Origin: Flavobacteriaceae bacterium PS02334 | GTDB lineage: Bacteria > Bacteroidota > Bacteroidia > Flavobacteriales > Flavobacteriaceae | Assembly (NCBI GenBank): GCA_029959295.1 | Contig: JASCOH010000001.1 | Coordinates: forward strand, 974,210-1,038,209 | Length of the DNA stretch: 64,000 nucleotides | Direction: 5' to 3' | Shown here: in pieces, positions 48,928 to 57,914 of the stretch | How positions within the stretch are numbered: the first letter of the stretch is position 1 | Layout of the letters: each line of letters starts with the position of its first letter | Position numbers and translations under genes: made by a program | The notes under the pieces: generated by a model | The model's database searches: none | Seen by the model: only the letters and a program-made list of their open reading frames with translations | Told to the model about the DNA's origin: nothing

Positions 48928-49553
48928 TATAAAGAAATTTGGTTAGAAAATCGGTCTTTCAATCTTTGGTCGTGCGTCACAATTATTAAGGAAGCTTTAT
49001 ATTCTTTGGATAAATTCGACAATAAATCGGCTACTTTAAAAGCATTTTCATCATCTAAACTCGAAGTCGGTTCGTCAGCCAAAAGCAATTTCGGTTCGTT
49101 GATCAAAGCTCTAGCAATCGAAACTCTTTGCTGTTGCCCAATGCTTAATTGCGAAGTCAATTTGTGCATCTGGTCTTCTAAATCCAGTTGTTTCAAAAGT
49201 GATTTTGCTTTTTCTTCAGATTTTTTTCCAGTGGCAAGCCAAGAAGCCATTGAAATATTTTCTAAAACAGAAAAAGCTTCCACAAAATGAGATTGCTGCA
49301 AAACCAAACCGATATTTTTCCCTCGAAATTGGTCTAGTTTTTTATCAGAAAGCGTAGAAATTGAAGTTTCATCGATTAAAATCATGCCGTTTTTTGGCCG
49401 CAATAATCCTCCCAATAAATGCAGTAAAGTAGTTTTCCCTTTTCCCGAACCGCCCGTAATCAAAAGCGTTTCACCGTTTTCAATTTGTATATCTGGAAAA
49501 TTAAAATTCACTTTTCCTTGGTATGAAAAAGCGAGATCTTTAGTTTTTATCAT
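48927..49553 (-). CDS. ABC transporter ATP-binding protein (LolD/MacB-type)
   Basis: 208 residues. Walker A GGSGKGKTTLLHLL, Q-loop GLVLQQSHF, signature LSIGQQQRVSIARAL, Walker B LLLADEPTSSLD and H-loop VTHDQRL are complete. The length and LolD-like sequence fit a homodimer working with the FtsX-type permease encoded immediately downstream (1-bp overlap). First gene of the operon. Powers mechanotransmission across the inner membrane rather than import. Confidence 0.94.
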   Translation of the reverse strand: MIKTKDLAFSYQGKVNFNFPDIQIENGETLLITGGSGKGKTTLLHLLGGLLRPKNGMILIDETSISTLSDKKLDQFRGKNIGLVLQQSHFVEAFSVLENISMASWLATGKKSEEKAKSLLKQLDLEDQMHKLTSQLSIGQQQRVSIARALINEPKLLLADEPTSSLDDENAFKVADLLSNLSKEYKASLIIVTHDQRLKDRFSNQISL

Positions 49554-49617
49554 GCCGATTCTTGCTGTAAATTATAACCCGCAATTTAATCAAAGATTTA
49601 GTGAAGTGGCTTAAAGA

Positions 49618-50076
49618 TTACTTAAAAATGCGCTTGTCAAAAGGAAAATCTTCTTGGTGGATGATTTTTATGCGGTGAAAATCTTTGTGATAGGGATTTA
49701 TCAAAAAATTATGTTCGCCTTTTACCACAGCAGAAGGCACTTTTATCAGGCAAAATTTATTTTCTCGGATGGTCTTATCGCCTATTTTTTGGGTTTCAAT
49801 ATTTTCAGGAAAAGTATTCCAAGATTTCGAAAGCTCTTTATTATCCAAAATATAAATTTCTAAATCATCGGGAATTTCAATCGTTATCATTGCAAAACCT
49901 TTGGGCATTGTCGCCAAAGTCAAATGAACTGCGACTTCTGCCATCGCAAGTGCGCGATTTTGTGCCGTATAAATGACTTCCGTTCCTTTAGAATTCCAGC
50001 GCGCGCCAATCATTGCGGCGCCGATTCCGGATAATGCTATCGGATATTTTTTATTTTGGAGCCTGAAAACTTCCAT
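49618..50076 (-). CDS. RES-domain toxin
   Basis: 152 residues. MEVFRLQNKKYPIALSGIGA has the conserved Arg5, then GARWNSKGTEVIYTA and LAMAEVAVH supply the RES-domain Arg, Tyr and Glu, and the C-terminal VPSAVVKGEHNFLINP is the usual end. RES toxins degrade NAD+ and arrest growth. The gene overlaps the antitoxin stop by 1 bp (TAATG at 50076), the usual antitoxin-first order. High confidence for family, activity inferred. Confidence 0.92.
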   Translation of the reverse strand: MEVFRLQNKKYPIALSGIGAAMIGARWNSKGTEVIYTAQNRALAMAEVAVHLTLATMPKGFAMITIEIPDDLEIYILDNKELSKSWNTFPENIETQKIGDKTIRENKFCLIKVPSAVVKGEHNFLINPYHKDFHRIKIIHQEDFPFDKRIFK

Positions 50077-50579
50077 TACACAAAAATTCCCTGGTCGATT
50101 TTATGCAATTCGCTCATCACCATTTCTTTCCCGTAAGAATCTTTCATCAATTCAAAAGGTTTCAGATTTCCCAAAGCAAAATTTGGCGTATTCAGCCAAA
50201 GATAAAATTGTTCTTCAGAGTCAAAAACATCCTTTCCAAGTGAAGTAACTTCGGCCAATTCCAAGATTTTTTCTGAAGGAATAGATTCAAATACATAATT
50301 GTCTTTGGTTTTATTTCGAAGCAAAGTTCTAGTAGAAACGCCTAAAAATTCTGCCCAGTCTTCTTGCTTGAAAGGCGTTCTGTCTTTAATCATTTCATAT
50401 AAATCATACGGAATTCCTCTTCGAATCGAATGCACAATCAGCAATTTGCTAGACAAGAATTTTTTATACGTAAGATCTTTATCGACTACCGCAAGATTGG
50501 ATTCCTTCTCGACTTTGGTGACAAAAGAACGAACTGCTTTGTCTATTTGGACATCTGAATTGGCTACTAACTTTGACAT
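50076..50579 (-). CDS. Xre/MbcA/ParS-family antitoxin
   Basis: 167 residues from the ATG at 50579 (MSKLVANSDVQIDKAV). An HTH region (FKQEDWAEFLGVSTRTLLRN) is followed by the antitoxin C-terminal toxin-binding domain (DSEEQFYLWLNTPNFALGNL, then KPFELMKDSYGKEMVMSEL). It neutralises the RES toxin and represses its own operon. A TTG start at 50600 is possible in frame but lies on the -7 box and operator, so it is rejected. Confidence 0.9.
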   Translation of the reverse strand: MSKLVANSDVQIDKAVRSFVTKVEKESNLAVVDKDLTYKKFLSSKLLIVHSIRRGIPYDLYEMIKDRTPFKQEDWAEFLGVSTRTLLRNKTKDNYVFESIPSEKILELAEVTSLGKDVFDSEEQFYLWLNTPNFALGNLKPFELMKDSYGKEMVMSELHKIDQGIFV

Positions 50580-50585
50580 AATTAT

Positions 50586-50628
50586 GACATTTGTCTTCAA
50601 ATTTACGACATTTGGCGCTTAAAAACAA
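50586..50628 (-). promoter_or_regulatory. Autoregulated promoter-operator of the RES/Xre operon
   Basis: On the minus strand TTG (50628-50626), a 20-bp spacer and TAAATTTG (50605-50598). Two copies of CAAATGTC (50614-50607 and 50593-50586), 21 bp apart, flank the -7 box; the downstream copy is the near-palindrome GACAAATGTC. The ATG at 50579 lies about 12 nt after the expected start of transcription. Confidence 0.7.
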
Positions 50629-50634
50629 ATTGCA

Positions 50635-51327
50635 TTACAAAATATTGTCATCCGCAAAACTGTAATAGCCTTTTTCAGTGACAATTATATGGTCTAAAAC
50701 TTTTATATCTAAATTATCGCCCGCCAATTTCAGTTTTCTTGTGATTTGTTTATCAGCTTCGCTCGCAATCAAAACACCCGACGGATGATTGTGCGAAAGT
50801 ATAATTCCGGTAGCATTTTGTTCCAAAGCAACTTTGAAAACCAGCCGAATATCCACAACAGTTCCCGTAATGCCGCCTTTGCTCAACTGCCATTTATAAA
50901 CTACTTTGTTGGAATTATTAAGGTATAAAATCCAGAATTCTTCATGAGGCAATTCGCCGATAATCGGCTGCATAATTTCAAAAGCGATTCTGCTGGAAGT
51001 AATTTTTGTAAGTTCGACAGTTTCTTCAGAACGTCTTCTTCTTCCCAACTCCATTGCGGCAATAATCGAGATAGCTTTTGCTTCACCGATTCCTTTGAAA
51101 GTTGTTAATTGCTGCAGCGACATTTTTCCTAAAGCGTTCAAGTTTTCAACACTGGTAAGGATTCTTTTGCTTAAATCGACAGCGCTTTCGTCCCGATTTC
51201 CTGAACCAATTAAGATGGCGATCAGTTCGGCGTCGCTCAAAACGGACTTTCCTTTGAGCATTAATTTTTCTCGTGGCTTGTCGTCTTCAGCCCAATATTT
51301 TATTGAGAATGGGGTATTTTCTTCCAT
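50635..51327 (-). CDS. radC: RadC/JAB-type protein
   Basis: 230 residues. An N-terminal helix-hairpin-helix segment (LQQLTTFKGIGEAKAISIIA) precedes a JAMM/MPN-like domain with EEFWILYLNNSNKVV and the metal motif SHNHPSGVLIASEAD (HxH...D). RadC is historically named for DNA repair, but the role is unclear; in accessory regions it is often linked to recombination. The gene converges on nothing and lies just upstream of the toxin-antitoxin promoter. Confidence 0.93.
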   Translation of the reverse strand: MEENTPFSIKYWAEDDKPREKLMLKGKSVLSDAELIAILIGSGNRDESAVDLSKRILTSVENLNALGKMSLQQLTTFKGIGEAKAISIIAAMELGRRRRSEETVELTKITSSRIAFEIMQPIIGELPHEEFWILYLNNSNKVVYKWQLSKGGITGTVVDIRLVFKVALEQNATGIILSHNHPSGVLIASEADKQITRKLKLAGDNLDIKVLDHIIVTEKGYYSFADDNIL

Positions 51328-51400
51328 TTGGCAACTATTTTTTTTGAATGGTTTATAATTTTCTTACAATACTATCCGTTTGAATAGCAAAGCCTAAGAT

Positions 51401-51979
51401 ATGAAATCAATTTGCATGCTGTTATTTTTAGTTGGAATTTCTACAATAAAAGTTGAAAAAACATTTTACGAGAAACTTTCTGATGCCGCAATTACATTGA
51501 CAAAAGACAAAGTCGAATACGATCCAAAATATTTTTCGATAAAATATCCAAACGGAGATGTGCCAAAAGACAAAGGAGTTTGCACGGATGTTGTGATTCG
51601 CGCCTATAGAAAACTTGGAATTGATCTGCAAAAAGAAGTCCACGAAGACATGAAAAGCAATTTTTCAAAGTATCCAAAAACATGGGGATTGAAAAAAACT
51701 GACACCAATATCGATCACAGAAGAGTCCCGAATTTACAAGTATATTTTACTCGTTTCGGAGAAAGTTTAGGTATTTCAGAAAAAGCTTCTGATTATAAAA
51801 CAGGCGATTTGGTTACGTGGAAAATCAACGGAAAATTGCCTCACATCGGAATCGTGACCAATAAAAAAACTGCTGACGGAAAACGAAATTTAATCGTTCA
51901 CAATGTCGGCGCCGGACAGGTTTTAGAAGACTGCCTTTTTAAATATGATGTGACGGGACATTATCGATTTAAGAAATAA
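51401..51979 (+). CDS. DUF1287-domain secreted protein
   Basis: 192 residues. A short hydrophobic N-terminus (SICMLLFLVGIST) suggests export. The rest matches DUF1287: YPNGDVPKDKGVCTDVVIRA, then DIDHRRV-like NIDHRRVPNLQVYF, and KLPHIGIVTNKK with VHNVGAGQVLEDCLFKY. The Cys, His and His arrangement resembles NlpC/P60-like amidases, so cell-wall or peptide hydrolysis is a guess. Single gene. Confidence 0.85.
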   Translation: MKSICMLLFLVGISTIKVEKTFYEKLSDAAITLTKDKVEYDPKYFSIKYPNGDVPKDKGVCTDVVIRAYRKLGIDLQKEVHEDMKSNFSKYPKTWGLKKTDTNIDHRRVPNLQVYFTRFGESLGISEKASDYKTGDLVTWKINGKLPHIGIVTNKKTADGKRNLIVHNVGAGQVLEDCLFKYDVTGHYRFKK

Positions 51980-51990
51980 GCGAATTTGAA

Positions 51991-52050
51991 AATTAGCGAA
52001 TTAGCGACCTCTGGATTCCGCTAATTCGCTAATTAAATCATTCGCTAATT
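51991..52050. repeat. 16-bp perfect inverted repeat between convergent genes
   Basis: AATTAGCGAATTAGCG (51991-52006) and CGCTAATTCGCTAATT (52019-52034) are perfect reverse complements with a 12-nt loop; a third partial copy (TTCGCTAATT) follows at 52041-52050, overlapping the mpl stop. It could terminate both the DUF1287 and mpl transcripts, though T-runs are short. Confidence 0.75.
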
Positions 52051-53406
52051 AAACAAAGTTTTTACTTCATCAAAATTCAACCCGCCATAATTGCCAGAGC
52101 TCATTAAAAGCAAGGCAATTTTTTCAGTATCAAATTTCAAGTGGTATAAATATTCTTTAAAAGCTGCCGGATTGGTGTAAATAATCAAATCTTCACGATT
52201 GAAGGCTTTTGCAATTTGCTCATAGCTCACTTCTTCCAATTGCTTAATTTTAACCGCATCTGGAGAATAAAACACAACCGCAACATCTGCAGCGTCAAGC
52301 GCTCCTTCATATTCTTTCAGAAATTCTGCATTCAAACTGCTATAAGTATGCAATTCTAAACAAGCAATCAGTTGACGGTCTGGATATTGTTCTTTCACCG
52401 CTTTTGTCGTCGCCGCAACTTTGCTTGGCGAATGCGCAAAATCTTTATACGCTACATTATTTTTATTTTCTGCAATTTTTTCTAAACGTTTTGAAGCGCC
52501 TTTGAAACTTGCAATAGCTTCATAAAAATCTGCTTCGTCAACGCCCATATTTTGGCAAATCCATTTTGCTCCTGCCAAATTATTTAAATTGTGCGCTCCA
52601 AAAACTTCAATCGGCATTGCTCCTTCAGGAGTTTCTAATAAAGTCACGCCATTTTCAACTGAATATTTTGGAGTGGAATACGGAATTCTTCTGATTGGAT
52701 TTGTCGAAGCTTCTGCCACTCTTTTCACTTCAGTATCATCTTCGTTGTAAACCAGAATTCCGCCGTTTGTAATTTTTTGGATGAAGATTTCAAATTGCTC
52801 TACATAATTTTCATATGTTGGAAAAACATTGATATGATCCCAAGCGATTCCTGAAATCAAGGCGATATTCGGCTGGTACAAATGAAATTTCGGCCGTCTG
52901 TCCATCGGCGAAGACAAATATTCATCACCTTCCAAAACAATAAAATCATTTTCTTCCGTCAAGTGAACCATCGTGTCAAAACCTTCCAATTGCGCGCCAA
53001 CCATGTAATCTACATTGATATTATGGTAATGCATCACGTGCAAAATCATTGACGTAATTGTAGTTTTCCCGTGAGAACCGCCAATGACAACGCGGGTTTT
53101 ATTTTTCGACTGCTCGTATAAAAATTCAGGATAAGAATAAATTTTCAATCCTAATTCTTGCGCTTTCAGCAATTCAGGATTATCCGCTTTGGCGTGCATT
53201 CCAAGAATTACCGATTCGATGTCAGCAGTTATTTTCTCAGGAAACCAGCCCAATTCCTCAGGCAAAAGTCCCTTTTTCTCCAAGCGTGTTTTTGAAGGCT
53301 CAAAGATTGCGTCGTCGCTTCCGGTAACTTGATATCCTTTATTGTGCAATGCTAGCGCCAAATTGTGCATCGCGCTGCCGCCAATGGCTATGAAATGTGT
53401 TCTCAT
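52045..53406 (-). CDS. mpl: UDP-N-acetylmuramate:L-alanyl-gamma-D-glutamyl-meso-diaminopimelate ligase
   Basis: 453 residues, Mur-ligase family. MRTHFIAIGGSAMHNLALAL at the start, the ATP loop GGSHGKTTITSMILH near 108, then LEGDEYLSSPMDRRPKFHLY and the C-terminal KDFAHSPSKVAATTKAVKEQ with ACLELHTYSSLN. Mpl reuses the tripeptide released during peptidoglycan turnover. MurC was considered; the DEYxxS/T block and GGSAM start favour Mpl. Confidence 0.93.
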   Translation of the reverse strand: MRTHFIAIGGSAMHNLALALHNKGYQVTGSDDAIFEPSKTRLEKKGLLPEELGWFPEKITADIESVILGMHAKADNPELLKAQELGLKIYSYPEFLYEQSKNKTRVVIGGSHGKTTITSMILHVMHYHNINVDYMVGAQLEGFDTMVHLTEENDFIVLEGDEYLSSPMDRRPKFHLYQPNIALISGIAWDHINVFPTYENYVEQFEIFIQKITNGGILVYNEDDTEVKRVAEASTNPIRRIPYSTPKYSVENGVTLLETPEGAMPIEVFGAHNLNNLAGAKWICQNMGVDEADFYEAIASFKGASKRLEKIAENKNNVAYKDFAHSPSKVAATTKAVKEQYPDRQLIACLELHTYSSLNAEFLKEYEGALDAADVAVVFYSPDAVKIKQLEEVSYEQIAKAFNREDLIIYTNPAAFKEYLYHLKFDTEKIALLLMSSGNYGGLNFDEVKTLFN

Positions 53407-53477
53407 TTTATATTTGTGATTTGTGATTCATGATTTATGAATTCGGTTGAGCCGAATCTTATCAAAAATACACTTCA

Positions 53478-54215
53478 TTATGTTTTGCTTTTTTCTGTAA
53501 ATTCTTCTAGAATTGCTTTTGCTTTTTCTGGCTGTTTCATTTTATTTTTATACAAATCGGCCAGTTTCTGGTAGGTTGTTTTTGAACCTCCGACTTCTAC
53601 TGCTTTTTTATAATTTTTTTCGGCTTCGGAATACCTTTTGAAATATTCTGCAATATGGCCTTTGGAAAGATAGCCGTCAACAGCAGAAATTTTTGCCAAT
53701 TCAGAGGCATATTTTTGTGCTTTTTTCTCGCTTCCGCCAACAATTCCTGGCAATTGCAAATATAATTCTACCAAGGCCCAACGCGCTCCAATATGTTTTG
53801 GATTTAATTTTATAGCTTTTTCAAAAGATTCTTCCACTTCATCAATCATTCCCAAAGCTTTGAATTTGTTGCTTTCTTTTGCCTTCATTCCATAAGCGCC
53901 ACCATATTTGTAAAAATAATCAGCTTCAGAAGGATATTGCTTTTTTAGCTTATCGTAATAGCTTATCGCCTTATCCCAATTTTTAGAATAGCTTTCAATA
54001 TCGCCTAAATATTCCATGATTTGAGCATCAGAAGGTTTCTTTTTAAGCAATTCTAAGAAAATTTCTTTTGCATCGGCATAATTCCCTTTTTGGAAAAACT
54101 GTTCCGCTTTTTTGAAATCAGACTGCGCCGAAATCAAATAAGGAAGAAGTAAAAATAACGTGAAAAAATATTTCAAAAGATGTCTTTTTATTGATTTCAA
54201 AAATAGCAAAATCAT
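53478..54215 (-). CDS. TPR-repeat protein, probably periplasmic
   Basis: About 245 residues from the ATG at 54215; an in-frame ATG at 54293 would add 26 non-hydrophobic residues before the signal peptide and is less likely. The signal or anchor HLLKYFFTLFLLLPYLISAQ is followed by five or six TPRs (KKAEQFFQKGNYADAKEIFL, AISYYDKLKKQYPSEADYFY, AEKNYKKAVEVGGS). No catalytic motif. TPRs mediate protein contacts; the partner is unknown, though the TPR regulators downstream are possible. Confidence 0.8.
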   Translation of the reverse strand: MILLFLKSIKRHLLKYFFTLFLLLPYLISAQSDFKKAEQFFQKGNYADAKEIFLELLKKKPSDAQIMEYLGDIESYSKNWDKAISYYDKLKKQYPSEADYFYKYGGAYGMKAKESNKFKALGMIDEVEESFEKAIKLNPKHIGARWALVELYLQLPGIVGGSEKKAQKYASELAKISAVDGYLSKGHIAEYFKRYSEAEKNYKKAVEVGGSKTTYQKLADLYKNKMKQPEKAKAILEEFTEKSKT

Positions 54216-54385
54216 TTGAAATGACAGCCGTGATTTAAGGCTTTCAGAACAATAAGTAAATATAGCACATTGTTGGGAATTTGCATGAAGCAAAAAATTA
54301 TTTCGCTTATCAACTTTTTGCGTATGAAATATTGCTCACAATCGGATTCTTCGAAAATTATTAATCAATCCAATAATCTAAAAAA

Positions 54386-56137
54386 CTAATTAGCTTGCAT
54401 TGATTCAAATTCAAGTTTTAAATAAGAAATGAATTTTGACGGCGCAATACCCGTTCTCTGCACAAAAGCACGATTGAAAACCGCATGCGAAGCAAAACCG
54501 CATTCCTCGGCAAGATAGGCAATTTTATAGCTGGAATATTCAGGTTCGTTTTTTAGCTTGGATGTAATATAATCTATCCGCAGGTCGTTAATATACCCGT
54601 TAAAGTTATTGTTTTTGTGTTTTTTTATGGTTTCCGAAAGGTAGCGCACATTGGTATTAAAATCTATCGCCATGCTGCTGATGGAAACATCTGGCGAGAG
54701 AAATTTCAGCTTCCGTTCAAAGCTGTCAAAACGTTTCAAGATATTTTTTTCGGCTTCGTCGCTCATGGCAGAAGTCACATTTTTTATTGCAGGGATTGGC
54801 TTTTCGGCGACGTTTTCTTTTTCTTCTATGATTTCTTCTGCTTCCGGCAATTCTTTTTGTGTGGCTTCCTGCTGGTCAAGTCTTGCCATCACGGCTAGGA
54901 ATTTTTTCTTATCTCGCTTGCTTTTTATGACCCCAAAAATAATGGCTGCCACTGCGAGAAAACCTGCCAAAATACCCAATATTGCATAGCGATTTGCTGT
55001 TTTATTCTTTTGGGAGATTTCCTCATTCTTAGGGTCGATGACATCAATCTGATAGAGCTTTGCCATAAAATCGGCTTTGGCGGCATAATTTGTTTTTTGG
55101 GAGCCTTCTATAAATTTCTTGGAATAGAGCGCAACCTTTTTTTCATCGCCCAATTTTTCAGCATTTTGCGAGGCAAGCCTGTAGAGTTCTAACTCATAAT
55201 TCGTAAAAGATTGTATTATAACCTTATTAGCCAATGCCTGCTCACAATAGGCCAGCGATTTGGCATATTCTCCTTTCTTGTTATAGCATACGGCCAAATA
55301 ATAAAGCGACTGATAGGTGTCTATTTTTAAACCCTTTATATATTTTTCCTGCGATGCCTCTATCTTGGCAATGGCATCATCATACTGGCCTCGCAAGATA
55401 AAATAAAAAGTTTCTTGATACCAAATGCCATACATATCATAGATGCCTTTTTTTTCTAAAAGCTTTACTTGTTGGATATAATAAGCGCTAGAGTCTAGTT
55501 TTTTCTGATAATTATAATTGGTTATTAATCGCGAAGAGTATTCCTCTTTAGTCATCAATAAATCAACCATTACTTTTTTTTCTTCATGGGGATGCGAGGC
55601 GATATAGCGCTCTATTTTTTCTATATTTTTTCTATATATCTTGGCTTGTTTTTTAAAATCGCCCATTACTGCATAAGCGGCGCAATAAACATTAATCTCT
55701 ATCAATGATTCCAGTTCTGGCTGTTTAGGAGTATATTTTTTAATTTGTTCTATGCAGGCTAGCGCCTCCTCATTTTTATTTATCATTACATACACCGCAG
55801 CCATCGTATTAAGACTCTTTAGTATATAACGAGGATTATTGCCTCTTTTAGCATACATCAAGCTTTTTTTTAGATATACAATCCGTTGATTATAATCGTT
55901 TTTAAGAGTCCCATAATACATATCGCCAATGTCCCAATAAGCAATTGCTTTTATAGAGTCATGGGGGTTTCTGCGGAGGATTTCTTCAGAATAAAATTTT
56001 ATTACCGTATCCATATTGTAAAAGGCTTGTTCTGATTTATCAATAAGCTGTTTTACAGTATATTTGGCCAGCGAGTCTTTTTGGGCTGTGGTACTAAAGG
56101 CGATTAGTAAAAAAAGAATAAAATGAAGCTTTTTCAT
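54386..56137 (-). CDS. Membrane one-component regulator: TPR sensor + TM + AraC-type HTH (paralogue 1)
   Basis: 583 residues from the ATG at 56137. The frame reaches 56173, but that start would overlap the neighbour and lacks a signal peptide. Sec signal (KLHFILFLLIAFSTTAQ), then TPR-like repeats (about 25-380) including GIWYQETFYFILRGQYDDAI, a membrane helix (ILAGFLAVAAIIFGVI) near 395-415, an acidic linker (EEIIEEKENVAEKPIPAIKN) and an AraC HTH (about 490-575) with VRYLSETIKKHKNNNFNGYI and AYLAEECGFASHAVFNRAFV. The sensor is periplasmic and the DNA-binding part cytoplasmic. Thirteen bp follow the stop of paralogue 2. Targets unknown. Confidence 0.88.
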   Translation of the reverse strand: MKKLHFILFLLIAFSTTAQKDSLAKYTVKQLIDKSEQAFYNMDTVIKFYSEEILRRNPHDSIKAIAYWDIGDMYYGTLKNDYNQRIVYLKKSLMYAKRGNNPRYILKSLNTMAAVYVMINKNEEALACIEQIKKYTPKQPELESLIEINVYCAAYAVMGDFKKQAKIYRKNIEKIERYIASHPHEEKKVMVDLLMTKEEYSSRLITNYNYQKKLDSSAYYIQQVKLLEKKGIYDMYGIWYQETFYFILRGQYDDAIAKIEASQEKYIKGLKIDTYQSLYYLAVCYNKKGEYAKSLAYCEQALANKVIIQSFTNYELELYRLASQNAEKLGDEKKVALYSKKFIEGSQKTNYAAKADFMAKLYQIDVIDPKNEEISQKNKTANRYAILGILAGFLAVAAIIFGVIKSKRDKKKFLAVMARLDQQEATQKELPEAEEIIEEKENVAEKPIPAIKNVTSAMSDEAEKNILKRFDSFERKLKFLSPDVSISSMAIDFNTNVRYLSETIKKHKNNNFNGYINDLRIDYITSKLKNEPEYSSYKIAYLAEECGFASHAVFNRAFVQRTGIAPSKFISYLKLEFESMQAN

Positions 56138-56150
56138 TAAAAATGGGTTT

Positions 56151-57902
56151 CTAAGCGATAATACTCGAATCACGTTTTAAGTAAGAAATGAATTTTGACG
56201 GCGCAATTCCGGTTCTCTGCACAAAAGCACGGTTGAAAACCGCATGCGAAGCAAAACCGCATTCTTCAGCAAGATAGGCAATCTTATAGCTGGAATATTC
56301 GGGTTGGTTTTTTAGCTTCAAGATAATATAATCAATTCGCAAGTCGTTGATATACCCGTTAAAATTATTGTTTTTGTGTTTTTTTATGACTTCCGAAAGG
56401 TAGCGCACATTGGTGTTAAAATCTATCGCCATGCTACTCACTGAAACATCTGGCGAGAGAAATTTCTGCTTCCGTTCAAAGCTGTCAAAACGTTTCAGGA
56501 TATTTTTTTCGGCTTCATCGCTCATGGCAGAAGTCACATTTTTTATTGCTGCGATTGGCTTTTCGGTAATGTTTTCTTTTTCTTCTATTTCTTCTGATTC
56601 TTCTAATTCTGGCAATTCTTTTTGTGCGGCTTCGTGCTGGTCAAATCTTGCCATTACTGCTAGGAATTTTTTCTTATCGCGCTTACTTTTTACAACCGCC
56701 CAAATAATGGCTGCCACTGCTAAAAAACCTGCCAAAATACCCAGTAGGGCATATCGATTTGCCGTTTTACTCTTGTGCGAGAGTTCTTCATTCATAGGAT
56801 CTATGACATCTATTTTGTAGAGCTTTGCCATAAAATCGGCTTTGGCGGCATAGTTTGTTTTTTGGGAGCCTTCTATAAATTTTTTTGAATAGAAAGCAGA
56901 CGTTTTTTCATCGCCCAATTTTTCAGCATTCTGCGAGGCAAGCCTGTAGAGTTCTAGCTCATAATTAAGGAAAGTTCGAATGATCGTTTTATTGTCTAGT
57001 GCCTGCTCACAATAGGCCAGCGATTTGGCGTACTCTCCTTTCTTATTGTAACATACGGCCAGGTAATAAAGCGACTGGTAGGTGTCTATTTTTGAGCCTT
57101 TGATATATTTCTCCTGAGATGCCGCAATTTTGGCAATGGCATCGTCATATTGGCCTCGCAAGATGAAATAAAAAGTTTCTTGATACCAGATGCCTAACAT
57201 ATCATGGATACCTTCTTTTTCTAGTAATTTTACTAGCTTGATATAATAGGCAGCAGAGTCGAGTTTGTTCTGATAGTTATAATGGTTTATCAATTGTGAA
57301 GCGTAAAATTCTTTATTTTTCAGTAACGCCTCTATTACTTCTTTTTTTTCATACGGATGTGAGACTATATAGCGATCTATTTTTTCTATATCCTTTCTGC
57401 GTATTTTGACTGCTGTTTTAAAATTACCTACCATTGAATACATAACGCTATAATTATCACCATTCATCAATGATTCGAGTTCTGTCTGTTTAATAGTATA
57501 GTATTTAATTTGATTGATACAGGCGAGTACTTGATCATTTTTATTTATTGCTGCATACATCTGTACTAATCCATTAAGACTCCTCATTATCTCATAAAGG
57601 TTATTACTTTTTTTGGCATACATCAAACTTGTTTTTATGGTTTCAATGGCTTTATTATAATCATTTTTAATAGAACCATAATACATATCGCCAATATTAT
57701 TATAAGCAAATGCTTTTATAGAATCATGGGGATTTCTGCTTATGATTTCGTCAGAATAAGGTTTAATATTCGGATCTAAACTATAATATGCTTTTTCAGA
57801 TTTTTCAATAAGTTGCTTTATAGAATATCTTGCCAGCGAGTCTTTTTGGGCTGTGGTACTAAAGGCGATTAATAAAAAAAGAATAAAATAAAGCTTTTTC
57901 AT
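56151..57902 (-). CDS. Membrane one-component regulator: TPR sensor + TM + AraC-type HTH (paralogue 2)
   Basis: 583 residues, same layout as its two neighbours: signal peptide (MKKLYFILFLLIAFSTTAQ), TPR sensor, a helix at FLAVAAIIWAVV, linker and HTH. The linker differs from the other two (LEESEEIEEKENITEKPIAA), as do parts of the N-terminal TPR (RKDIEKIDRYIVSHPYEKKE), while the HTH and the GIWYQETFYFIL block are almost identical. It starts 12 bp after paralogue 3. The trio looks like one operon of recent duplicates; ligand and DNA target are unknown. Confidence 0.88.
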   Translation of the reverse strand: MKKLYFILFLLIAFSTTAQKDSLARYSIKQLIEKSEKAYYSLDPNIKPYSDEIISRNPHDSIKAFAYNNIGDMYYGSIKNDYNKAIETIKTSLMYAKKSNNLYEIMRSLNGLVQMYAAINKNDQVLACINQIKYYTIKQTELESLMNGDNYSVMYSMVGNFKTAVKIRRKDIEKIDRYIVSHPYEKKEVIEALLKNKEFYASQLINHYNYQNKLDSAAYYIKLVKLLEKEGIHDMLGIWYQETFYFILRGQYDDAIAKIAASQEKYIKGSKIDTYQSLYYLAVCYNKKGEYAKSLAYCEQALDNKTIIRTFLNYELELYRLASQNAEKLGDEKTSAFYSKKFIEGSQKTNYAAKADFMAKLYKIDVIDPMNEELSHKSKTANRYALLGILAGFLAVAAIIWAVVKSKRDKKKFLAVMARFDQHEAAQKELPELEESEEIEEKENITEKPIAAIKNVTSAMSDEAEKNILKRFDSFERKQKFLSPDVSVSSMAIDFNTNVRYLSEVIKKHKNNNFNGYINDLRIDYIILKLKNQPEYSSYKIAYLAEECGFASHAVFNRAFVQRTGIAPSKFISYLKRDSSIIA

Positions 57903-57914
57903 TAAAAAGGATTT

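Noticed and set aside
56138-56173. Upstream start of regulator paralogue 1, overlapping paralogue 2
   Set aside because: The ATG at 56137 gives the same signal peptide and gene spacing as the other two copies.
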